A stretch of DNA of 20,721 nt from JACDDK01 sp038198445 (GTDB lineage: Bacteria; Actinomycetota; Rubrobacteria; Rubrobacterales; Rubrobacteraceae), in contig JBBPZZ010000050.1 in the NCBI GenBank assembly GCA_038198445.1, forward strand, positions 1 through 20,721, written 5' to 3'. Both the position numbers and the translations under genes were made by a program. A model generated the notes under the pieces. It saw only the letters and a list, made by a program, of their open reading frames with translations. It was not told the DNA's origin and made no database searches. Shown here piece after piece: positions 15,427 to 20,721 of this stretch (the stretch's first letter is position 1; each line of letters begins with the position of its first letter).

Positions 15427-16620
15427 TTAGTACCTCACCGCTTCGTGCTCGACCGGGGCTCGGTCCGTCCCGGAGTAGTTTTCGAGATGCTCTTCGAAGT
15501 CTATGAAGAGCGGAGCTTCGGGATCGAAGGCCCGCTTCAGGCTCTTGAAGGCAACCCGCTTGTCCAAAGCGTCTAGCTTATTCAAAGCCTCCGGCTTGTC
15601 AAGGTCTCTGAGTTCGAGTCTGCCCTTTACACGTTCGAAAGCGTCTAGACCTTCCTCCGTTCGTACTAGCACGCTTGAGTACCCGTCGGCGCTCCCGACG
15701 CTCCCAACGGAGATGTCCGCCGCGTGTCCCATGAAGTCCGCGCACTCGTCGCAGCCTTTCAAGGCGGCGCCGTGGAAGTCCCGGATCGGCTCCTCGAAGA
15801 TAGTCTCTCCGTCCAGGTCCTGGACGATCATCTTCCCCCGGATGATGTCCACCCGGCCGACGTTATCCAGGTCCACGCCGCGCTTGTCCTGTATCTCCTG
15901 AAGCATCAGCTTCTCGTAGTTGAAGCTCTTGGTGCAGAGCAGCGCGATGGTCAGCGTAATAGCCTCCACCTTCGATGATCCCCACGTCCAGGGCCGCGCC
16001 TGCATGGCTTTTATCCCCTCGATCTCGCACGGCGTCCCGACGACCGCTATGCGCGCGTTCGGCGGCAGGTCGTACCCCTTGAAGTCCACGTGTCCGAGGG
16101 CGAGCGTCTGGTTGTAGAAGCTCCCCGCGCTCTCGCGCACCTCCTCCGGCGTCGTCGCCAGGAAAGCCTCGCCCTTCCACCGCTCGGTCGCGCTCTCGCG
16201 GGCGACCAGCGCCCCGTCGATCTCACCCGCTTCGAGCAGTGAGATCAAGAGCGCGCTCACGAAACCGCCGTCCTGCACGCCGTCCATAGTCTGCTTGACG
16301 CGAGCGGTATAGCTCTCCTCGACATGGCCAACTCCCTCGACGGAGTGGTCCACGCCCATGATCTTCCACGTCGATTCGTACTGAAGTCCTCCGCGCGGGC
16401 AGAAGTCCCAGCACAGCGAGCATCCGGTACACATCTTGACGAGCTGCGGCAGGTCGTCCTCGCCGAGCCCGATGGAGTCCGTCGGGCAGGCCGCGACGCA
16501 CACGCCGCACTGCACGCACCGATCGGCGTCGATGACCGCCTTCTCCAGGTCCCAGAACCATACCTTTCCGGGAGCCTCCTCGATGTCGTTCATCATGTCC
16601 CGGATGTCGAAGCCCGCCAC
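15427..16620 (-). CDS. FrhB/FdhB-family F420H2 dehydrogenase beta subunit with 2x[4Fe-4S] ferredoxin domain
   Basis: 397 aa from GTG at 16620, which shares one base with the sulfite reductase stop (TAGTG). An open frame to 16695 exists but would overlap that gene by 76 nt. Residues 30-76 hold two ferredoxin motifs: Cys35, 38, 41, 45 and Cys64, 67, 70, 74. Then comes the FrhB N-domain (QDGGFVSALLISLLEAGEID) and C-domain (VAVVGTPCEIEG equivalent, with Cys198; CTKSFNYEKL; GCDECADFMGHAADISVGSVG). In FrhB, FpoF, FqoF and the N-terminus of Fsr this fold binds FAD, a core [4Fe-4S] cluster and F420H2. Coupling to sulfite reductase suggests it feeds electrons from F420H2 to sulfite. The family also includes ferredoxin-linked enzymes, so that donor is a live alternative. 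Confidence 0.92.
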   Translation of the reverse strand: MAGFDIRDMMNDIEEAPGKVWFWDLEKAVIDADRCVQCGVCVAACPTDSIGLGEDDLPQLVKMCTGCSLCWDFCPRGGLQYESTWKIMGVDHSVEGVGHVEESYTARVKQTMDGVQDGGFVSALLISLLEAGEIDGALVARESATERWKGEAFLATTPEEVRESAGSFYNQTLALGHVDFKGYDLPPNARIAVVGTPCEIEGIKAMQARPWTWGSSKVEAITLTIALLCTKSFNYEKLMLQEIQDKRGVDLDNVGRVDIIRGKMIVQDLDGETIFEEPIRDFHGAALKGCDECADFMGHAADISVGSVGSADGYSSVLVRTEEGLDAFERVKGRLELRDLDKPEALNKLDALDKRVAFKSLKRAFDPEAPLFIDFEEHLENYSGTDRAPVEHEAVRY

Positions 16621-18257
16621 TAAGAACCACTCCCGTTGCGAACCGGCTTGCGGAGAGTCTCTCGAAGCTCCTTGTTCTTCTTGCGGCGCGTCCACTCGTG
16701 GAAGCGCTCGCCCTCGCGCCGCTCCTCCTTGAACTGCTCGAAGACGGCGACGAGTGCGTCCGGCACGTCGTCAGTCGGCTTCGCGCCCTCGACCCAGTCT
16801 ATGAACGCCGCGTCCTTGCCGAGCGAGCCGCCGAGTCCGATGTCAACGCCCTCGACGATGCCGTTGCGCGTCTTCGCGGTCTCGCCGCGGAATCCGATGT
16901 CCCCGATCTGGGGCTGCGCGCAAGACGCCGAGCAGCCGGAGAAGTGCATCCGCACCGCCTCCTGGCCGACGTCGCCGACCCGCTCGTCCATCTCCTTCGC
17001 CCACTCGACCGCCCGGATCTTGGTCTCCACGATTGCGAAGCGGCAGAACTCGCTCCCCGTGCAGGCGACCACGCCGCGCGAGAACGCGCCGGGGTTCGGC
17101 GAGAACCGCTCCAACAGCGGCTCCGCGAGCAGGTCTTCGAGCCGGTCTTCCGGGACACCGGTGATGATGAGGTTCGGGTCGGTGGCTAGACGGACCTCAC
17201 TCCCATAATCCTCCGCCAGCCGTCCGGCCTCCTGGAACTGCTCCCCGCTCATCCGGCCCACCGGCACGTTGAGGCCGACGTAGCGGAGTCCTTTTTCTTT
17301 CTGCTCGTGGACTCCGACGTGGTCTCCACGGTAGTGCTTCGTCAGGTCCTCGCCCGCTGGCGTCAGCTCGAAGCTAGCCCTCTTTGCGACCTCTTCGCGG
17401 AACTGCTCCGGACCAAGCTCCTGCACCAGGTAGCGCATCCTCGCCAGCCAGCGGTTCTCGCGGTTGCCGAGTTCTCCGAATACTTGCGCGATGGCCCGCG
17501 TCACTTCGACGGCCTCCTCTGGCCGCACGAACACGTCTATGTCCGAGGCCATACGCGGCCCGTCCGAGAGCCCGCCGCCGACCCGCAAGTTAAAGCCGAC
17601 CGTGCCGTCCTCCAGGCGCGCCGGGAGCAGGCCGATGTCGTTGATCTCCGCCTGAGCGCAGTCCTCGGTGCAGCCCGTGACGCTGATCTTGAACTTCCGG
17701 GGGAGGTTCGCGTACTCGCGGTTGCCCGTGAAGTAGTCCGAGATCTCCTGCGCCACCGTATAGGCGTCTATTACCTCGTCGTGACCGAGGCCGGAGACGG
17801 GGCAGGAGAGGACGTTGCGCGCGGAGTCGCCGCACGCCTGGACGGTCGTCATGCCGGCTTCTTCTAGCCTCCGCCAGATCTCCGGTATGTCCGACATCTT
17901 GATCCAGTGAAGCTGCACGTCCTGGCGCGTGGTGATGTCCAGGAAGTTGTTGCCGAAGTGCGGGTTAGGGATCGGTCCGTTGGCGAAATCCATGGCGATC
18001 TTGCCGATGACCCGCGTCTGTTCGGGAGTAAGCACTCCGCCCGGAATCTTTATCCGCATCATGAAGGCGTCGCCGCCCTGCTTCTGCGGGTAGACCCCGA
18101 CCCACTTCAGACGCTCGACCTCGCCGGGGACTTCATCCATGGCCTTGAGGTCGCCGGAGTACGTGTCGATGATCGCCTGCTGGATATCCAGCGGGTGCCG
18201 CTCCAGTTTTATCTTCTCTACCTTGTTTAGCTTCTGGTCTTCCCTAAGCGTTTGCAC
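16620..18257 (-). CDS. sir: Assimilatory sulfite reductase, siroheme/[4Fe-4S] (NirA/SirA-type)
   Basis: 545 aa. It reduces sulfite to sulfide with six electrons. It has two ferrodoxin-like half domains plus two siroheme-binding domains. The cluster/siroheme cysteines are Cys399 and Cys405 (ACTGSEFC) and Cys442 and Cys446 (GCSASC), the canonical C-x5-C and C-x3-C pairs. The N-terminal repeat has a pseudo-site around CGDSARNVLSCP and GCTEDCAQAEINDIG. I chose GTG 18257, which overlaps cysH by 14 nt; the frame is open further to 18341. The length matches ferredoxin-type actinobacterial enzymes. It has no flavoprotein partner of the CysJ type and no NAD(P)H domain. A nitrite reductase is the family alternative, but the cysH-sat-cysC operon makes sulfite by far the more likely substrate. 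Confidence 0.94.
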   Translation of the reverse strand: MQTLREDQKLNKVEKIKLERHPLDIQQAIIDTYSGDLKAMDEVPGEVERLKWVGVYPQKQGGDAFMMRIKIPGGVLTPEQTRVIGKIAMDFANGPIPNPHFGNNFLDITTRQDVQLHWIKMSDIPEIWRRLEEAGMTTVQACGDSARNVLSCPVSGLGHDEVIDAYTVAQEISDYFTGNREYANLPRKFKISVTGCTEDCAQAEINDIGLLPARLEDGTVGFNLRVGGGLSDGPRMASDIDVFVRPEEAVEVTRAIAQVFGELGNRENRWLARMRYLVQELGPEQFREEVAKRASFELTPAGEDLTKHYRGDHVGVHEQKEKGLRYVGLNVPVGRMSGEQFQEAGRLAEDYGSEVRLATDPNLIITGVPEDRLEDLLAEPLLERFSPNPGAFSRGVVACTGSEFCRFAIVETKIRAVEWAKEMDERVGDVGQEAVRMHFSGCSASCAQPQIGDIGFRGETAKTRNGIVEGVDIGLGGSLGKDAAFIDWVEGAKPTDDVPDALVAVFEQFKEERREGERFHEWTRRKKNKELRETLRKPVRNGSGS

Positions 18258-19002
18258 GCTGTACCGCGCCTCCCGCAAAGTGAATACCGCACTCGGTCTT
18301 ATCCAGCCCGGCCCAACGTCCGGCCCTCGGGTCCTCGTCATCGTGGACCGGCCGGGTCTGCGGCTCGCAACCGATGCTCTTGTAACCCTGGTGCAAAAGA
18401 GGGTTCACGGGTACGTTGTGCTCCCTGATGTAGTCCCAGACCTGCTCCTCGGTCCAGGAAGCAAGAGGGGCGATCTTCGCGGCCTCGTAGCGATCTTCCC
18501 AGGCGACGACTCTGGTGCCCGCCCGCTGGGGGGTCTGCTCGCGGCGGATGCCGGTCATCCAGGCGTCGTAGCGGGTTAGAGCCCGCTTCAACGGCTCTAT
18601 CTTGCGGACCTGGCAGCACAGGTCCGGCGTGCAGGTACGCATCTGCTCACCGTACTTCGCAACCTGCTCGTCCACGGAGAGCGCCGGCCTCAGAAGCTCG
18701 ACCGGCAGCTTGTAATGACGCATGACCTCTTCCCGGAACCGCGCGGTGGCTTCGAAGATAAAGCCAGTATCGATGGTCAGGATGGTGACCTTGTGGGAGA
18801 TCTTCGAGATCATATCCACCAGAGCCATCCCCTCGCCCCCGCCGAAAGAAGCCGAGAGCGCCACCCGGTCCCCGTAAGTGTCCACCGCCCACTGAATGAT
18901 CTCCTGGGGTTCAGCCCCCTCCAGATGCCCGGACGCTCGTTCGAGCTGGGCCGGAGAGGGTTGAATGGATTTTTCAGTCTTAGAACGCGGAAACTCGGAC
19001 AT
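18244..19002 (-). CDS. cysH: Adenylylsulfate (APS/PAPS) reductase CysH, with an altered cluster motif
   Basis: 252 aa. It reduces APS (or PAPS) to sulfite and AMP. The N-terminal PP-loop region is ALSASFGGGEGMALVDMI, followed by LTIDTGFIFEAT. The catalytic Cys238 lies in KTECGIH near the C-terminus. APS reductases bind a [4Fe-4S] cluster through CC and CxxC. Here Cys129-Cys130 (LCCQVRK) and Cys212 are present, but the fourth position is Gln215 (GCEPQTRP in place of the usual GCxPCT). A GGAGG ribosome site lies 7 nt before the ATG. It is the first full gene of the operon, behind a consensus-like promoter and a roughly 130-nt leader. It is not a plain cluster-free PAPS reductase, since those lack the CC pair. 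Confidence 0.94.
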   Translation of the reverse strand: MSEFPRSKTEKSIQPSPAQLERASGHLEGAEPQEIIQWAVDTYGDRVALSASFGGGEGMALVDMISKISHKVTILTIDTGFIFEATARFREEVMRHYKLPVELLRPALSVDEQVAKYGEQMRTCTPDLCCQVRKIEPLKRALTRYDAWMTGIRREQTPQRAGTRVVAWEDRYEAAKIAPLASWTEEQVWDYIREHNVPVNPLLHQGYKSIGCEPQTRPVHDDEDPRAGRWAGLDKTECGIHFAGGAVQRANA

Positions 19003-19046
19003 CAGCGGTCCTCCATTATGATCGTATTTGAAAACGAGGGGTGTGG

Positions 19047-19133
19047 TCAGGCGCGAGCGCTACATCGAGCATCCGAGCAAGGGGCCTTTGACATTCGCCC
19101 TACCGCCAGTCCTCGACTGCCTTGTAATCTCAT
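19047..19133 (-). CDS. Possible leaderless cysteine-containing leader peptide upstream of cysH
   Basis: An ATG at 19133 lies exactly 7 nt after the -10 box TACTAT and opens a 28-codon frame ending in TGA at 19049-19047, 44 nt before cysH. Cys residues are at 19 and 24 (APCSDARCSARA end). Mycobacteria use leaderless, cysteine-rich small ORFs to attenuate cysteine genes, so this may be an equivalent. The peptide has no Cys-Cys run. The same frame is open upstream of the ATG, so chance cannot be excluded. Confidence 0.4.
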   Translation of the reverse strand: MRLQGSRGLAVGRMSKAPCSDARCSARA

Positions 19134-19140
19134 GTGCCGG

Positions 19141-19169
19141 ATAGTAAGAGCCAGAAGCCCCCGCGTCAA
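19141..19169 (-). promoter_or_regulatory. Promoter of the cysH-sir-frhB-sat-cysC operon
   Basis: TTGACG (19169-19164), a 17-bp spacer, and TACTAT (19146-19141) on the minus strand: a near-consensus housekeeping promoter. The start of transcription is expected at about 19134-19133, leaving a leader of about 130 nt before cysH. It is the only strong promoter seen for the seven-gene operon. Confidence 0.72.
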
Positions 19170-19172
19170 CTC

Positions 19173-19193
19173 AAATCCGATGGTTTTTGTCGG
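19173..19193 (-). promoter_or_regulatory. Operator upstream of the cysH promoter, matching the fbiC operator
   Basis: On the minus strand it reads CCGACAAA-AACC-ATCGGATTT, identical to 897-917 outside the central four bases. It ends 3 bp before the -35 box. The distance from the site to the -10 box is 26 bp here and 23 bp at fbiC, with the same orientation relative to both genes. A location just upstream of -35 is common for activators, though repression is possible. Confidence 0.7.
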
Positions 19194-19292
19194 GTTTTCG
19201 TAAAATCTTCCACAATAAGTGCTGTAGAAGCTACTTTCGCCGCCGATATTGCGGGCGTGGAGCACGGTATCCGGGTTCGGGCGGCCGGGATT

Positions 19293-20036
19293 TTACCGGA
19301 ACATGTCCCGTTCGGGCGGCATGATTAAGTCAGCGGCGCTGCCGGACGCCGGTTGGTATTCGTAGCCGCGCACTATTGCCAGCGGGACGCCTTCGGTCTT
19401 ACCCATAACCAGCTCGGCGGCGCCCGCTATCTCATCGGCCGGAGCCAGCACGCTCGCCTCCAGCGGAAATCCGTGAGGATCGTCCAGTCCCCGGTAATCG
19501 GCGACAGGGTTCATCCCCGCGACGCCGACGGCGATATCCGTGATGCCATGCCGCCACGCGCGGCCGAACGAGTCCGTGATAACGACGGCGAGATCGAAGT
19601 CCAGACGGGACATAAGCGATTCACGGAGTCCACGCGCCGAAGCGTCCGGGTCGAGCGGTAGCAGACAGACCACATCGTCGCCGGGGACGTTCGAGGCGTC
19701 CACCCCGGCGTTGGCGCACACGAAGCCATGATTCGTCTCGGAGATAATGATGCCCCGGTCCATACGGACGATGCGCCGGCTCTCCCGAAGCACCACTTCG
19801 ATCTGACGCGGATCCTTGCCGTAACGGACGGCGAAGCTCTTGGCGAGAGTCGAAGGCTCGACGGCGCGGAGGTCCACAAGACGTCCTTCGGCCTTGCTGA
19901 CGACCTTGTGCGTGACGACTAGGATGTCCCCCGGACGAAGCTGGTCCCCGGCGAGCTGGAGGATGATCTCCGTCAGGTCGTCGCCGGGCCGTACCTCTGG
20001 GACGCCTTCGACGGGAATGATCTCTAACTTCTTCAC
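19293..20036 (-). CDS. cofE: Coenzyme F420:L-glutamate ligase, stand-alone CofE
   Basis: 247 aa. It adds L-glutamate residues to F420-0 using GTP, making the polyglutamate tail. Family blocks include IIPVEGVPEVRPGDDL at the N-terminus, VVTHKVVSKAEGR, ISETNHGFVCANAGVDASN, DSFGRAWRHGITDIAVGVAG and DYRGLDDPHG. The start is GTG at 20036, overlapping the cofC stop (GTGA); the open frame to 20369 is only a shadow over cofC. Unlike mycobacterial FbiB it ends right after the ligase domain (TAA at 19295-19293), with no nitroreductase domain. That domain type occurs instead in the fusion at 10295-11359. Confidence 0.96.
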   Translation of the reverse strand: MKKLEIIPVEGVPEVRPGDDLTEIILQLAGDQLRPGDILVVTHKVVSKAEGRLVDLRAVEPSTLAKSFAVRYGKDPRQIEVVLRESRRIVRMDRGIIISETNHGFVCANAGVDASNVPGDDVVCLLPLDPDASARGLRESLMSRLDFDLAVVITDSFGRAWRHGITDIAVGVAGMNPVADYRGLDDPHGFPLEASVLAPADEIAGAAELVMGKTEGVPLAIVRGYEYQPASGSAADLIMPPERDMFR

Positions 20037-20632
20037 GCCTGGGGGGCCTGCCGTTGGAGACGGACCAGGTCTTCGCCGGTATCCAGGTCGAAGGCGATAT
20101 GCGGTCTCTCCAGAATCTCTACCTGAAAGCCGCGCTCCGCGGCCGTCCGGAGGTGCGCGTCGTAGCTCCCTTCTCCGAACGCGAACGGCAGCGCGTCCGG
20201 CGGACGGAGGAGCAGAGCGTTCGTACCCTCGTGCGCCGTGTCCGGGGAGATCACCACCGACGGACCTTCTTTCACCTCGTCCACGACGGCCCGAACGTCC
20301 GTGGCTTCGAGCAGCGGAAGGTCGGCGGGCAACACGAGCAGGGAAGTCGCCCCCTTGCTCATCGCCCACCGGCGCCCCTCATCGAGAGCGGGGTTCAGGC
20401 CGCGGCTCTCTTGCGTGAGCGGCGTAGCGCCGCGTTCAGAGGCTGTGTCTAGCACTATTGGGTCCGGGCTCACAACGCAGACCTCCTTTACACCGGCCTC
20501 CAGGAGGGCGGAGATCACCCGTCCCATCATGTACAGGGTCAGGCCGGCCCGCGCGCCGGAGTTCAGGATCGGACTTAGACGGCTCTTCGTCCCCCATAGG
20601 TCCTTTACTGGAACAACCGCGAAGACGCTCAT
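20033..20632 (-). CDS. cofC: 2-phospholactate/phosphoenolpyruvate guanylyltransferase (CofC/FbiD)
   Basis: 199 aa nucleotidyltransferase fold. It activates 2-phospholactate or phosphoenolpyruvate with GTP for transfer to FO. It has VVPVKDLWGTKSRLSPIL at the N-terminus (P-K-x(5-6)-K-S-R-L), LVLPADLPLL with the metal-binding Asp, EGTNALLLRPP, and FDLDTGEDL near the C-terminus. The ATG overlaps the cofD stop (ATGA), and the 3' end overlaps cofE (GTGA), a tight three-gene operon. In actinobacteria the preferred substrate is phosphoenolpyruvate, giving dehydro-F420-0, which needs a later reduction step. Confidence 0.95.
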   Translation of the reverse strand: MSVFAVVPVKDLWGTKSRLSPILNSGARAGLTLYMMGRVISALLEAGVKEVCVVSPDPIVLDTASERGATPLTQESRGLNPALDEGRRWAMSKGATSLLVLPADLPLLEATDVRAVVDEVKEGPSVVISPDTAHEGTNALLLRPPDALPFAFGEGSYDAHLRTAAERGFQVEILERPHIAFDLDTGEDLVRLQRQAPQA

Positions 20633-20721
20633 CGCATCCTTAGCTTTGCCCCGAACTCCAGCACCTCTCGCGCCAGCCTGGTACGGTCGTCGGCATCGTG
20701 CATAACAGCGTCGGTCACGAG
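20629..20721 (-). CDS. cofD: 2-phospho-L-lactate transferase (CofD/FbiA), last 30 codons only
   Basis: The frame runs from the right edge to TGA at 20631-20629 and encodes LVTDAVMHDADDRTRLAREV followed by LEFGAKLRMR. This matches the C-terminal end of CofD, where a VTD-x-x-M motif precedes a final helix. CofD/FbiA transfers the activated phospho-acid to FO. The identification rests on a short tail but is strongly backed by the 4-nt overlap with cofC and the order cofD-cofC-cofE. Confidence 0.8.
   Translation of the reverse strand, partial: LVTDAVMHDADDRTRLAREVLEFGAKLRMR

Noticed and set aside
16621..16695. Upstream extension of the FrhB-like gene
   Set aside because: It would overlap the sulfite reductase coding end by 76 nt, and the added residues are low-complexity. 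GTG at 16620 gives a normal coupled start just before the conserved region.
18258..18341. Upstream extension of the sulfite reductase gene
   Set aside because: The 28 extra residues are read from the cysH 3' end in another frame, and cysH is well conserved there, including its catalytic Cys238.
19003..19140. SAM or other known riboswitch in the cysH leader
   Set aside because: I looked for SAM-type cores and for a strong terminator or anti-terminator hairpin and found neither. Only weak pairing of CCTC with the GAGG of the ribosome site is possible.
19265..19295. Hairpin after cofE as a terminator
   Set aside because: CGGTA and TACCG can pair at the ends, but the interior does not form a continuous stem and no T-run follows.
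20037..20369. N-terminal extension of CofE
   Set aside because: It is the shadow of cofC in another frame. CofE homology starts at the GTG at 20036.
1..20721. CRISPR array, tRNA, rRNA, insertion sequence or prophage
   Set aside because: No regularly spaced repeats, cloverleaf-like sequences, transposase motifs or phage genes were seen on either strand.

Overview
The window is a GC-rich, densely packed bacterial chromosome segment, almost certainly from an actinobacterium. A Rubrobacterales-like lineage is my best guess. The reasons are the fused two-domain FO synthase (FbiC type), an F420 biosynthesis cluster, F420-type PPOX, nitroreductase and luciferase-like enzymes, a CysA2/SseA-like sulfurtransferase, NarL-type two-component genes and promoters that look leaderless. 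The species call is an inference.

Layout. Positions 1-845 (minus) hold a thiosulfate sulfurtransferase cut by the left edge. It is divergent from fbiC (954-3341, plus). From 3508 to 9725 (plus) lies an export and signalling cluster: ABC ATPase, HExxH membrane protein, ABC-2 permease, second ABC ATPase, second ABC-2 permease, sensor kinase and response regulator. Positions 9754-10251 hold a decayed RDD-family membrane protein gene. Everything to the right is on the minus strand: a PPOX-nitroreductase fusion and a luciferase-like oxidoreductase (10295-12384). Next comes an assimilatory sulfate operon, read from 19002 down to 12462: cysH, siroheme sulfite reductase, FrhB-type F420 dehydrogenase subunit, a 115-aa unknown, sat, cysC and a TauE/SafE-like permease. 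Last is the F420 cluster cofD (partial), cofC, cofE (20721 down to 19293).

How the genes fit together. The operon covers sulfate to APS (Sat), APS to sulfite (CysH) and sulfite to sulfide (Sir). The gene coupled to Sir by a 1-nt stop/start overlap encodes an FrhB-family F420H2 oxidoreductase with two ferredoxin-type cluster motifs. The simplest reading is a split F420H2-dependent assimilatory sulfite reductase, analogous to methanogen Fsr but built from an actinobacterial assimilatory Sir. F420 biosynthesis genes flank the module on both sides. A near-identical 21-bp site (CCGACAAA-N4-ATCGGATTT) occurs only twice in what I could read: in the sulfurtransferase/fbiC divergent promoter and just upstream of the cysH -35 box. 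This suggests F420 supply and sulfur assimilation are co-regulated.

Other points of note are a possible leaderless Cys-containing leader peptide before cysH, a CysH that lacks one of the four usual cluster cysteines, and an FbiB C-terminal-like domain fused to a PPOX domain instead of to CofE. No tRNA, rRNA, CRISPR array or insertion sequence was seen.
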